Below are positions 56,023 through 63,277 of a stretch of 64,000 nt of DNA, in pieces. The translations under genes and the position numbers were made by a program. Each line of letters begins with the position of its first letter. The stretch's first letter is position 1. The DNA is taken from assembly GCF_023078455.1 (NCBI RefSeq), contig NZ_CP095740.1, forward strand, positions 1,166,001 to 1,230,000, written 5' to 3'. The stretch comes from Luteibacter aegosomatis (GTDB taxonomy: Bacteria; Pseudomonadota; Gammaproteobacteria; Xanthomonadales; Rhodanobacteraceae). The notes beneath the pieces were generated by a model. It did not search any database and was not told where the DNA came from. It saw only the letters and a program-made list of their open reading frames with translations.

Positions 56023-56930
56023 CACTCGGGCCTCGGCAGCTTGAAAACGTCGGCCAGCTTCGAGAGCAGGCGCGCGTACTCGCCGGTCATGATCGCCAAA
56101 TTCGCGTCGGCCTCGGCTGCCGCGGATTCGGGGGAGTCCGGCTGCTCGTCCAGCACCACGTCGGTGAAACGCACCTTCGTAAGGACGAGGGCCTCGCTCA
56201 GCACAAAGCTGATGCGGTCCTCGAACACTAGGCCGATCTTGAAGACCTGCTTGCCGGTGCGCAGGTGCTCGCGCACCTCGTCGGTGTCCAGGTCCTGCCG
56301 GCGGCACCGGGCGATCGCGCCGGAGGCCGTAGCCGGGTCGCGCAGCTCGATCTCGTCGCCCAGCTCGAAGCCCTTCGGAAGCTTGCCTGACGACACCCAG
56401 TGCGTGAGCAGGATGCGCGGCGATTCCTCCGGCGCGAGCGGCACGGCGGGGAAGCTGCCAAGGGCGCCGCGCAGCTCCGTCAGCACATCCTCGGCCGCCT
56501 TTCGCGAGCTGGTGTCGATAATCAACCAGCCGGCCACCACGTCCGCGTAAGCACGGGTGCGTGAACCCCTGACGAAGGCGCGCGGCAGCAGCTCGTTAAG
56601 GACGTCGTCCTTGATGCGCTTCCGCTCCCGGCTGCTGACCTTCCGCCCTTCGGTCTCGGCGATCTTCTGCACGCGGTTGGCGAGCTCGTCGTTCACCACG
56701 GCCGAGGGCAGGAGCTTCGTCTCGCCGCCGACGGCCACCATGACGACGCCGAACAAGCTATGCGTCAGCGCGTCCTCGTTACGTCCGAGGGGCGACACGA
56801 ATCCGGTCGTCGAGAGCTCCATCGGACCGACCGGGCGCATGCGGTGCTTGGGCAGCACGTCGTCCAGGCGTTCGAGGTCGTCGGCCACGGCCGGCGAGAA
56901 GCGGAAGAGAGTGAGGTTGCGGAAGAACAT
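56022..56930 (-). CDS. rdgC: Recombination-associated protein RdgC
   Basis: A 302-aa ring-forming DNA-binding protein that modulates RecA filaments. The sequence follows RdgC throughout: MFFRNLTLFRF, GFVSPLG, LPSAVVNDELANRVQKIAETEGRKVSSRERKRIKD, the central LPRAF and the DTSSRKAAEDVLTELRGALGS block. Length equals the chromosomal form. A phage-borne rdgC beside ssb suggests a replication/recombination module. The start at 56930 is the only one that fits the family. Confidence 0.93.
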   Translation of the reverse strand: MFFRNLTLFRFSPAVADDLERLDDVLPKHRMRPVGPMELSTTGFVSPLGRNEDALTHSLFGVVMVAVGGETKLLPSAVVNDELANRVQKIAETEGRKVSSRERKRIKDDVLNELLPRAFVRGSRTRAYADVVAGWLIIDTSSRKAAEDVLTELRGALGSFPAVPLAPEESPRILLTHWVSSGKLPKGFELGDEIELRDPATASGAIARCRRQDLDTDEVREHLRTGKQVFKIGLVFEDRISFVLSEALVLTKVRFTDVVLDEQPDSPESAAAEADANLAIMTGEYARLLSKLADVFKLPRPE

Positions 56931-56938
56931 GGCGATCC

Positions 56939-57190
56939 TCAGGCGACGCGCGCCACGGCAAAGGGAGGGAGGTCCACGCCCGACACGCGGGCGGCTTCGG
57001 TCATCAGCTCTTCGGCACGGCGGAAGTCGGCACGGCGGAGCGCGTCGGCGATTGGCTGCCAGTCGGTCGCCTCGGGGTCGGCATCCAGCGTCTGGACGTC
57101 CACGAGGCCAAGTCCCGAAAGGTCGTCCTCATCGAGCTGGTCGATCACCTCACTGGCGTCAATCTCAACCTTCACCGTTACGAAGGGCAT
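56939..57190 (-). CDS. Phage hypothetical acidic protein
   Basis: An 83-aa acidic protein between ssb and rdgC. It has the VKVEIDASEVIDQLDEDDL strand-helix start common in small phage proteins near ssb. No function known. Confidence 0.65.
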   Translation of the reverse strand: MPFVTVKVEIDASEVIDQLDEDDLSGLGLVDVQTLDADPEATDWQPIADALRRADFRRAEELMTEAARVSGVDLPPFAVARVA

Positions 57191-57224
57191 GGGAATTCCT
57201 TGCCGGGCGAACCCGGCTCATCGA

Positions 57225-57758
57225 TCAAAAGGGGATGTCGTCGCCTTCGAAGGACTCGCTCGCCGGGACACCTGCGCTCTGAGGCGGCGTGTCGTGGCTC
57301 CGATGCTGTTCGAAGTTCTGCTGTGCGCGACCCTTGCTGGTGCGCGACCCGGTGCGCCCGTTGGTGCGCTCTCCGCCGCCGTACCGGGAATCGGCGTAGC
57401 TGTCGCCCGCGCGCGGTCCGGACTGTCCGCCGAGCATCTGAAGCTCGCTCGCGATGACGTCGGCGGTGTATCGTTCGATGCCTTCGCGGTCGGTGTACTT
57501 GTCGTGGCGCAGCGATCCCTCGATGTAGACCTGGCGGCCCGTCTTCAGGTATTCGCCCGCGACCTCGGCGATCTTGCCGAACAGCTTCACGCGGTGCCAT
57601 TCGGTGCGCTCCTGCTTCTCGCCCGACTGCTTGTCGGTCCACTGCTCGGACGTGGCGATGCTCAGGGTGGCCACCGCCGTGCCACCGCCCGTGTAGCGAA
57701 GATCCGGGTCCTGGCCGAGGTTGCCGACCAGGATGACCTTGTTGATTCCTCGCGACAT
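57225..57758 (-). CDS. ssb: Single-stranded DNA-binding protein
   Basis: A 177-aa SSB: N-terminal OB fold ([52 protein letters not shown]), Gly/Ser/Arg-rich linker and the conserved acidic tip DDIPF that recruits partner proteins. Protects single strands during phage replication. Its ATG shares a base with the preceding stop. Confidence 0.95.
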   Translation of the reverse strand: MSRGINKVILVGNLGQDPDLRYTGGGTAVATLSIATSEQWTDKQSGEKQERTEWHRVKLFGKIAEVAGEYLKTGRQVYIEGSLRHDKYTDREGIERYTADVIASELQMLGGQSGPRAGDSYADSRYGGGERTNGRTGSRTSKGRAQQNFEQHRSHDTPPQSAGVPASESFEGDDIPF

Positions 57759-58702
57759 CAGACCAGAGCCTCGACTGCAGCACGATCGAGCGCCGCGAAG
57801 AGAGCGTCCCTTTCATCGCACCACGCCGCCGACTCCGCCGCCGACCGCGCCGCCGACCGCGCCGCCGACCACGCCGCCGACTCCGCCGACCGCGCCGCCG
57901 ACCACGCCGCCGACTCCGCCGACCGCGCCGCCGACCACGCCGCCGACTCCGCCGACCGCGCCGCCGACCACGCCGCCGCCGACTCCGCCGCCGACTCCGC
58001 CGCCGACCGCGCCGCCGACCGCGCCGCCGACCACGCCGCCGACTCCGCCGACCGCGCCGCCGACCACGCCGCCGACTCCGCCGACCGCGCCGCCGACCGC
58101 GCCGCCGCCGACTCCGCCGCCGACTCCGCCGCCGACCGCGCCGCCGACCGCGCCGCCGACCGCGCCGCCGACAAATCACATTCGTTCCCGCCAGCTGCCG
58201 CCTCATGGGCACGCTTACCGACCACCAGGGCTGCGACCACCTGCTCGATGGCCTCGTGGACTCCGTGCCCGTGCTTCGCCTCGAGCGCGGGCTTCAGCTC
58301 TTCGATCATGCGATCGATGCGCGCCATGGCGATCCAGTGCTGTACGGGCTCCAGGTCGGCGCCCACGGGGATACGCTTGGCCAGGTCGACGTGGAACGTC
58401 GAACGGTCTTCCTGCGGCAAGCCTTCGAACATCGAGTCCTGTAGGCGAATCAGCCATTCGGGCAAGCCGCGCGCTTCGGCGACGACCTCATGCCAGTTCG
58501 CATCCGTCGTGGGATCGATGTCGTGAGCGAAGCAGCCCACCGAGCAGCCGCGGAAGCGCGCACCGCTCCCTTCGCCATACGTTCCGGCGGACAGCATGTC
58601 CGCCGCGGCGTGATGCTCGGCCTGTGCGACATGCACAGCCTTGAGTGCGGCATCGCCGCGGAACGACAGAACACGGGTGGTGCTGGCGACGTCGGTCGTC
58701 AT
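57758..58702 (-). CDS. Phage protein with an Ala/Ser-rich tandem-repeat tail
   Basis: A 314-aa protein. Residues 1-170 form a normal domain ([36 protein letters not shown]) that I cannot name. From about 178 to 295 it turns into [15 protein letters not shown] repeats, with Arg, Glu or Trp every few residues, ending [21 protein letters not shown]. The repeat would form long amphipathic helices. Such SAAR/SAAW tails are known in phage hypotheticals. Co-translated with ssb, so a DNA-related role is plausible. Confidence 0.75.
   Translation of the reverse strand: MTTDVASTTRVLSFRGDAALKAVHVAQAEHHAAADMLSAGTYGEGSGARFRGCSVGCFAHDIDPTTDANWHEVVAEARGLPEWLIRLQDSMFEGLPQEDRSTFHVDLAKRIPVGADLEPVQHWIAMARIDRMIEELKPALEAKHGHGVHEAIEQVVAALVVGKRAHEAAAGGNECDLSAARSAARSAARSAAESAAESAAARSAARSAESAAWSAARSAESAAWSAARSAARSAAESAAESAAAWSAARSAESAAWSAARSAESAAWSAARSAESAAWSAARSAARSAAESAAWCDERDALFAALDRAAVEALV
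57820..58171. repeat. GCC-type tandem repeat within a phage gene
   Basis: About 350 bp built almost only from GCC/GAC/CGC/TCC/CAC codon-size units, the main period being 33 bp with 12-bp inserts (encoding repeats of the [11 protein letters not shown] type). On the plus strand it reads as Pro/Thr repeats, an open-frame artefact. Purine/pyrimidine skew is strong, so slippage and copy-number change are expected. Confidence 0.9.
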
Positions 58703-58779
58703 GGTGTGACTCCTGGGGCGCGATGCGCCATGGGTTGGAAGAGGTGCCCGGACAGCCCGCCGGGCTCGGGGTGGACCTG

Positions 58780-58935
58780 CTACCGCCCGGGAGGGGAGGG
58801 AGGCGGGAGGCAGGCGGCGAGGAAAAGGGCGATGACGATGGGCGCGACGAGGAGCACGACGGCAGCACGCTCGTCGCACGGCGCGGACATCCACCACAGC
58901 AGGGCGCGCTGCATGCGCTGCTCGAGGCGGCTCAC
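58780..58935 (-). CDS. Small phage membrane protein
   Basis: A 51-aa protein starting at a GTG that overlaps the upstream stop (GTGA). An N-terminal helical part (MSRLEQRMQRALLWWMSAP) leads to one transmembrane helix (VVLLVAPIVIALFLAACL) and a Pro-rich end. Possibly a small regulator or an Rz1-like partner of the next gene, though it lies far from any lysis cassette. Confidence 0.5.
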   Translation of the reverse strand: MSRLEQRMQRALLWWMSAPCDERAAVVLLVAPIVIALFLAACLPPPSPPGR

Positions 58936-59300
58936 GGCTTCACCTCGCACCGCTCGGCGGTGACCACGACCACTGGCGTGCCGTAGAGGCCCATCGTTCC
59001 GACCTGCTCGGTCTTGTGGCCGCGCACGCACGCCGCGCTGGACTGGGTGAGGGTGGAAACCTTGAGGTCCGGCCGCGCGCGCCACTCGCCGCAGGCGGTG
59101 AGGGAGACGGCGGCGCCGATCAGCAGGAAGACGACGAGCCAGCCGCCGCGTTCCTCAAACCAGCGCTGCAGCGTCGGGGTGGACGACGAGGCGTGGCGCA
59201 GCTGCTCGGCGGCGCGCTGGTCGCGCACCTCGCGATCGCCAGCATGTTTCGTCACGGCGTAACGGAGCGCCTGGCGCTCGCGGATCGTGAGGCGGCTCAT
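58932..59300 (-). CDS. Phage membrane protein
   Basis: A 122-aa protein: a basic cytoplasmic N-terminus (MSRLTIRERQALRYAVTKHA), one transmembrane helix (WLVVFLLIGAAVSLTAC), then a periplasmic segment with two further Cys. The Cys after LTAC could also be a lipobox in an unusual place. Coupled to neighbours by four-base overlaps. Unknown role. Confidence 0.6.
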   Translation of the reverse strand: MSRLTIRERQALRYAVTKHAGDREVRDQRAAEQLRHASSSTPTLQRWFEERGGWLVVFLLIGAAVSLTACGEWRARPDLKVSTLTQSSAACVRGHKTEQVGTMGLYGTPVVVVTAERCEVKP

Positions 59301-59536
59301 GCGACACCTCGTGCGGGAACGAGGGGCAGCGGATTGATCAGAACATCCGCGCAGGCGGCGCAAGCAAAGTTGGCGTCCGCATTCTCGGTGTCCGGATCGA
59401 GGCCAATCACCCAACCAGCCTCGCCCGCGCGCCGCTCGCACTCACCGTAGGTCGCACCACGCGGGCCTTCGACGCCGCAGTTGCAGCAATCCAGAGCGTG
59501 GTACAGCTCGCCAACGCGCTCGGGAACCGTGCTCAT
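59297..59536 (-). CDS. Phage Cys-rich protein (zinc-ribbon-like)
   Basis: A 79-aa protein with CCNCG and CAAC pairs (residues about 17-20 and 59-62) that could form a zinc site, and a short central segment. Unknown function. Coupled by ATGA on both sides. Confidence 0.6.
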   Translation of the reverse strand: MSTVPERVGELYHALDCCNCGVEGPRGATYGECERRAGEAGWVIGLDPDTENADANFACAACADVLINPLPLVPARGVA

Positions 59537-59781
59537 GCGGCACCCCCGACGCGGGCAAGGTCGGCGCGCAGGCGAGCCACGGCTGATCGGCTTCCGGCGG
59601 CATCGCGCTTATATCCAGCGGCGACCTTGAGCGCTGCCTGCGGGTTCTCACTGAGGCCTGTGCTGGCACGAAATTCGTGGCGCCGCGCACGACGGATCGC
59701 GTGGCGAGCGAGGAGCAGCTCCGTAGCGATCAAGTAGCGGAGACTGCGGACGGCATCCACCTTCTGCGTCTCGGTGCTCAT
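59533..59781 (-). CDS. Phage hypothetical basic protein
   Basis: An 82-aa strongly basic helical protein (LLARHAIRRARRHEFRAS). No recognised family. Lies in the ATGA-coupled chain. Confidence 0.6.
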   Translation of the reverse strand: MSTETQKVDAVRSLRYLIATELLLARHAIRRARRHEFRASTGLSENPQAALKVAAGYKRDAAGSRSAVARLRADLARVGGAA

Positions 59782-60074
59782 GCTTCGCTCCCGGCAACGC
59801 GCTCATCCCACCACTGGAAGATGACGGTCACCTCATCGGCGCCGTAGCTACCCACTACCTTGCTGTGGCAACGCCGCTCCCACTGGTTCCCGTCGTTCCT
59901 GAGGAGCGTGGTGGTCTTGCATGCCGCCCACTCGCCAACCCTTTCGGCCGAAGAAAGCAGGTCGAATTCGGCCTTGGTTGCGAAGCCCGCATAGACGATC
60001 CGACCGGAGTCCATGGGGGAGCCGCACCAAGAGCTTCGGCGCTCCTTGGTCGTGTCGAGGATTTCGGCGTTCAT
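59778..60074 (-). CDS. Phage hypothetical protein
   Basis: A 98-aa protein with VYAGFATKAEFDLLSSAERVG and an EVTVIFQWWDE strand, and two Cys. No known family. Four-base overlaps with both neighbours. Confidence 0.6.
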   Translation of the reverse strand: MNAEILDTTKERRSSWCGSPMDSGRIVYAGFATKAEFDLLSSAERVGEWAACKTTTLLRNDGNQWERRCHSKVVGSYGADEVTVIFQWWDERVAGSEA

Positions 60075-60490
60075 GCCTTCGGACCCTCGTCGATGCGGAC
60101 CAGTCGAGCGACGGGTGCCGGCGATTTCGGCGGCAACGGTGAATGGAAGGCGTCGATGGCAGCGGGGCGGGGAATGCTGGCCATTGCTTCACCCATGTCC
60201 GCGGATAGAGCCCTCAGGCCTTCAATGAAGGGGGAGGGGGCCCGTGCGGCCTTCTCGGCCATATGGCTGTAGTGGTGAAGCGCATGGGCCTTGGCCGCAG
60301 CATGGTCGGCCAGCAAGAGGTCGACGCTCTTCACGGCTTGGTAGGCAGCGTGCGCGGCAGCAATGACCTCGGGCGGCAGCTGATCGGCCTCGACATCCGT
60401 CACGAACTGGTTCATCAGCCCGGTCAGCGACTTCGCCTGGAGGCAAAGCCCGAACATCGGATTGGTCTTGGAAACGAACTCGGTGTGCAT
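60071..60490 (-). CDS. First gene of the phage early-left operon, unknown function
   Basis: A 139-aa helical protein (MHTEFVSKTNPMFGLCLQAK; AAHAAYQAVKSVDLLLADHAAAKAHALHHYSH). No domain recognised. The ATG at 60490 has GGGAGAGGA upstream and lies about 30 nt downstream of the expected transcription start from the promoter at 60528-60556. Leading the operon, it may act early after induction. Confidence 0.65.
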   Translation of the reverse strand: MHTEFVSKTNPMFGLCLQAKSLTGLMNQFVTDVEADQLPPEVIAAAHAAYQAVKSVDLLLADHAAAKAHALHHYSHMAEKAARAPSPFIEGLRALSADMGEAMASIPRPAAIDAFHSPLPPKSPAPVARLVRIDEGPKA

Positions 60491-60527
60491 GGTCCTCTCC
60501 CTAGCTGGGGCGTCCGGCGTGGAAGAG

Positions 60528-60570
60528 AGATTAGCCACGGACTAAATCCCTGTCAATAGCTATCAGCTAA
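60528..60570 (-). promoter_or_regulatory. Early-left promoter with two repressor operators
   Basis: On the minus strand a consensus -35 TTGACA (60556-60551) and a -10-like TAATCT (60533-60528) are 17 bp apart. Operators ATAGC-TATCA-GCTAA (60556-60570) and TTAGC-CACGG-ACTAA (60531-60545) start exactly 25 bp apart, one touching the -35 and one covering the spacer and -10. Repressor binding would block the early operon. Confidence 0.75.
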
Positions 60571-60641
60571 ATATTTTAGCCCGGAGGTTCTCGGCCCTTG
60601 AGACAGCGGCGACCCATACTCGATGGCTTAACGGGGAGGCT

Positions 60642-60881
60642 ATGGCGATGAACGAGACGATCTACGTAGTGCAGGGCTTCGAGGCAGGGAAGCGCGGGGC
60701 GCTGAAGGCGATGCCGCCGGTCACCTGCGCGACCGAGAGCCAGGCGCGGGACAGGGCAGAGCGTCTGGGGGTGCGGTGCGCAGGCGTGATCGCCTTCGCA
60801 CAGACCGCGGACATCGACACCGGCGAGTACGCCGACCCGGTCATGCTGGTGCAGCTGGGCCAAGTGCTCGAACAGGCATAA
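60642..60881 (+). CDS. Isolated phage gene on the plus strand
   Basis: A 79-aa protein (MAMNETIYVVQGFEAGKRGAL; ADIDTGEYADPVMLVQLGQV) with GGGGAGG just upstream of the ATG. A compact alpha/beta sequence with no known family. Its own terminator follows directly, so it is a single transcription unit, a hallmark of genes expressed from the lysogen. Confidence 0.7.
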   Translation: MAMNETIYVVQGFEAGKRGALKAMPPVTCATESQARDRAERLGVRCAGVIAFAQTADIDTGEYADPVMLVQLGQVLEQA

Positions 60882-60882
60882 A

Positions 60883-60904
60883 AAAGCCCGCCGGAGCGGG
60901 CTTT
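60883..60904 (+). terminator. Intrinsic terminator of the isolated plus-strand gene
   Basis: A perfect 9-bp stem AAAGCCCGC/GCGGGCTTT with a CGGA loop, starting immediately after the stop codon; A and T runs flank it, so it may also act on the opposite strand. Confidence 0.88.
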
Positions 60905-60924
60905 AAAGAACTATCGGAATTCGT

Positions 60925-61194
60925 TTAAAGCCACTTGAACCCGTGCGCCATGAGCGCAGCAAGACCCAGGGCGACCGTGATCAGAGCCCCAAAAAGCAGT
61001 CGAAAATCCGTGCGTGCGTTGTCGCGAATCGACCGAAGGTCGGCTTTGATGTCGCGAACGTCTTCCCGCATATGCTCCGCGACGGCTTCAAGTTTAGCGA
61101 CTCTCGCTTCCATATACCCATCATGGGGCGGACCGCCATCGCCCGCAAGGGGCTCGCCGCGGTTCGGCCGTGGCGGGAAGGGACTTACGCTCAT
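60925..61194 (-). CDS. XhlA-like coiled-coil membrane protein
   Basis: An 89-aa protein with a Pro-rich start, a coiled coil (VAKLEAVAEHMREDVRDIKADLRSIRDN) and a C-terminal transmembrane helix (LLFGALITVALGLAALMAHGF). This is the pattern of XhlA/hemolysin-type phage proteins. Its location next to the repressor, away from lysis genes, is unusual. It overlaps the neighbouring gene by 4 bp. Confidence 0.65.
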   Translation of the reverse strand: MSVSPFPPRPNRGEPLAGDGGPPHDGYMEARVAKLEAVAEHMREDVRDIKADLRSIRDNARTDFRLLFGALITVALGLAALMAHGFKWL

Positions 61195-61475
61195 GAACGT
61201 CCTTCCTCAATGAGTTTTTTTATGGCCGACAAGGTGTGCTGCCTCACGTAGCCGCAATTCTTGCAAAGTATGGAAACCAAAGGTAATCCTTTGAATCCAA
61301 GGTCTCCGCTAGGCCGCGTATACGGAAGGCTTGTGGTCCAGTCGTCACCGTAGTGGGCCCACCAGTCGTCAGTTAGGCACACAGGACATGCCTTCGACCC
61401 TGCCAAGCGGTCAAAAACGGCGTTCAGCTGTTCTGTCGTGATACCAAGCTTAGTCTCATCCGGCTCTTCAGCCAT
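61191..61475 (-). CDS. Zinc-ribbon-type phage protein
   Basis: A 94-aa protein with CPVC (about residue 34) and CKNC (about 71) forming a probable four-Cys zinc ribbon, as in small phage proteins near repressors. GITTEQLNAVFDRL forms the first helix. Its codon use is less GC-rich than neighbours. Function unknown. Confidence 0.65.
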   Translation of the reverse strand: MAEEPDETKLGITTEQLNAVFDRLAGSKACPVCLTDDWWAHYGDDWTTSLPYTRPSGDLGFKGLPLVSILCKNCGYVRQHTLSAIKKLIEEGRS

Positions 61476-61555
61476 CCATTCCCCCTAGACCTCGGATTGA
61501 GTGCGCGCGACGGCGCCGCCCAACTTTTTCGGCGCCTACCACATTTACTTGAGTC

Positions 61556-62251
61556 TCAGCCTTGGCGACCACTGGGCGGAAGGATGCCACCCACATGGTG
61601 GATCACGTCGATGTCCGCTTCGTCGACTACCAGGCGCTCGTTGTTGGCGATCGCGTTCAGCACGTACTCGCCGTCCCGGTGCCACAGGAACTCCTTCACG
61701 GTGCTGCGGCCATCGGCCAGCTTCACCATGACGAACTCGCCCATCTGGGGCGTCTTGTTCGGCTCGATGACGACGTACCAGCCAGATCGGATGGCAGGGT
61801 GCATGGATCCGCCGCGGACCTGGAGGACGTAGGCGTCCTTGTCCGTGGTCGGGAACTCAAAGTAGCCATCCCCGTGCCCGACCGGGTACTCGAGGTCCGT
61901 CCAGTATCCATCCATCCCCAAGCTCGCCGTACCCACGACAGGCACCCTCCGAAAGGCCGAGCGGGGAATATGGACAGGCGTCGCATCAGATTGTGAGACT
62001 GGTTGAATCGGTCCCACCGTGAGCTCGTCCCACTGTGGCCGGTCCATCCAGCCATGGCCCTTGCCGGTTGCTGCCTCCAGCTTCCGTGCCACGTCATCCC
62101 CCATTTTTTTGCCGCCTTTCAGCTGGCTGAGGAACGAGGCGCTCATCGGCCCAAGAGCCAAGGCCTGGTCCTTCGCGCGCGTGATGCCTCTGGCCTCCAG
62201 CTCCTTCAGGAGCCAGTGCAGGTTGATGTGGCGAATGCGGCTGATATCCAT
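61556..62251 (-). CDS. Phage repressor, cI/LexA-like with S24 peptidase domain
   Basis: A 231-aa lysogeny repressor. N-terminal helix-turn-helix (LALGPMSASFLSQLKGGKKMGDDVARKLEAATGK), linker with a likely autocleavage site near VVGTASLG (residue 109), and an S24 serine protease domain with Ser149 (RGGSMHP) and Lys186 (RSTVKEF). RecA-stimulated cleavage would induce the phage. Start 62251 is preferred: a -10-like TAAGAT at 62263-62258 would place transcription start at about this ATG, giving a leaderless message; an ATG two codons earlier lies too close to that -10. Confidence 0.93.
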   Translation of the reverse strand: MDISRIRHINLHWLLKELEARGITRAKDQALALGPMSASFLSQLKGGKKMGDDVARKLEAATGKGHGWMDRPQWDELTVGPIQPVSQSDATPVHIPRSAFRRVPVVGTASLGMDGYWTDLEYPVGHGDGYFEFPTTDKDAYVLQVRGGSMHPAIRSGWYVVIEPNKTPQMGEFVMVKLADGRSTVKEFLWHRDGEYVLNAIANNERLVVDEADIDVIHHVGGILPPSGRQG

Positions 62252-62257
62252 GCGCAT

Positions 62258-62326
62258 ATCTTAGCTATCAGCTAACCCATAGAGTTTAGTTGCGGACTTG
62301 ACGTTAGGGATTAGCTCGTGGCTAAA
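62258..62326. promoter_or_regulatory. Immunity-region operators and divergent promoters
   Basis: Three sites start at 62261, 62286 and 62311, an exact 25-bp pitch: TTAGC-TATCA-GCTAA, a degenerate TTAGT-TGCGG-ACTTG, and TTAGC-TCGTG-GCTAA. They lie between the repressor and the Cro/YdaS-like gene. Minus: -10 TAAGAT (62263-62258). Plus: -35 TTGACG (62298-62303) with a TAAAT-like -10 near 62321-62328. The layout is that of a lambda OR region. Confidence 0.8.
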
Positions 62327-62335
62327 TCCACGCCC

Positions 62336-62563
62336 ATGAGCATGCATCCCATCGATCGCGTCATCGAGATTGTCGGCGGCCAGGAAAAGCTGGCGTCCAT
62401 CCTGGCGATCAAGTCGCCGTCCATCAGCGGCTGGCGCATGCGAAACCGCGTCCCGGCTGAGCGGTGCATCGCGATCGAGCGAGCGACCAACGGCATTGTG
62501 ACGCGGTACGACCTCCGCCCCGACGTCTTCGGCACCCCGGCGATGGTAGGGGAGCGAGGCTGA
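62336..62563 (+). CDS. Cro/YdaS-like small DNA-binding protein
   Basis: A 75-aa helix-turn-helix protein: MHPIDRVIEIVGGQEKLASILAIKSPSISGWR is the Cro/YdaS DNA-reading fold. It faces the repressor gene and shares its operators, so it is the probable Cro counterpart. The ATG at 62336 is chosen because the frame's earlier GTG (62318) lies inside an operator; an ATG at 62342 is possible. It may be translated from a very short leader. Confidence 0.85.
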   Translation: MSMHPIDRVIEIVGGQEKLASILAIKSPSISGWRMRNRVPAERCIAIERATNGIVTRYDLRPDVFGTPAMVGERG

Positions 62564-62564
62564 T

Positions 62565-62903
62565 ATGACCGGCTTGGCGATCAGGTGCCTGACCATCGCG
62601 CCGCGAGGCACGTTCTGCGAGGTCGACGGCGACGTCGACTGCTTCGAGTTGTACCTGGGCGAAGCCGCCGGCTTCCTCGTGTTCGAGAGGCTCACGGCTG
62701 GCCGAACCATTTTTCAAGCAGTCGCAGTGCGTCCTGCCCATGAGACAGCCCGAGGTCCACGAGTTTCATCGCCAGGTGTTTTGTGGCGTCGGAAGGAAGC
62801 GCTCGAAGCGCATCGGACCATTTCTTCTTATCAGCGGGCTCTAGCGGGGCTTCCTGAATCCGCGCCGCTATCAGGTCTTTCAGGGTGTCCTCATGAAGCC
62901 TGA
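62565..62903 (+). CDS. Phage gene downstream of cro, unknown
   Basis: The frame opens with an ATG 1 bp after the cro stop and GAGCGAGG upstream, so its start is well supported (MTGLAIRCLTIAPRGTFCEV, then DCFELYLGEAAGFLVFERL). The frame stays open for 112 codons but the last 70 lie antisense to another gene. Product unknown; the true stop is uncertain. Confidence 0.4.
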   Translation: MTGLAIRCLTIAPRGTFCEVDGDVDCFELYLGEAAGFLVFERLTAGRTIFQAVAVRPAHETARGPRVSSPGVLWRRKEALEAHRTISSYQRALAGLPESAPLSGLSGCPHEA

Positions 62904-63180
62904 TCGTCACGACGCCAAGAATGGCGCCAAGGCCGCCATCGCCTTCAAGGAAGTCGAAGCCATCCGCGGTGATCTCGGTGCCTATGGACTGGTGCCAGCC
63001 GTCGTAGCTGTGTGCCAGCCCGGCGTCGATCAGCCCGTGCTGCTCGAGGTACCGAAGGTTTCCGATGAGGTCATCGTCGGCGACACCGGGAAAGTCTCCT
63101 TCATCCCAAGTGATGCGCGCAGGAAACGCCGCTGCGGCCTTCTCCAAAATGCTGCGCTGCATATCCCTATCCAGTTTCAT
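62692..63180 (-). CDS. Phage hypothetical protein
   Basis: A 162-aa protein (MKLDRDMQRSILEKAAAAFPARITW; YDGWHQSIGTEITADGFDFLEGDGG). The winged-helix-like centre (LIGNLRYLEQHGLIDAGL) resembles helix-turn-helix modules in phage proteins annotated with unknown function. It ends antisense to the preceding plus-strand gene. Start 63180 is well placed for a protein of this family. Confidence 0.65.
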   Translation of the reverse strand: MKLDRDMQRSILEKAAAAFPARITWDEGDFPGVADDDLIGNLRYLEQHGLIDAGLAHSYDGWHQSIGTEITADGFDFLEGDGGLGAILGVVTIRLHEDTLKDLIAARIQEAPLEPADKKKWSDALRALPSDATKHLAMKLVDLGLSHGQDALRLLEKWFGQP

Positions 63181-63277
63181 GAGGCCCTCGCGGTGGTAGC
63201 TGGCTTGCTGGCGCACCCAGCTTACCCCGCGCAGGGCCTCGCCTATCACACCAATATGGCCGGGAAGGTGGCCTGAC

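Noticed and set aside
57721..58644. Pro/Thr-repeat protein on the plus strand
   Set aside because: It is the complement of the Ala/Ser repeat; the minus frame has a normal N-terminal domain and is coupled to ssb.
62893..63276. A 127-codon plus-strand frame
   Set aside because: Mostly antisense to the 63180-62692 gene and its sequence looks like a complement shadow.
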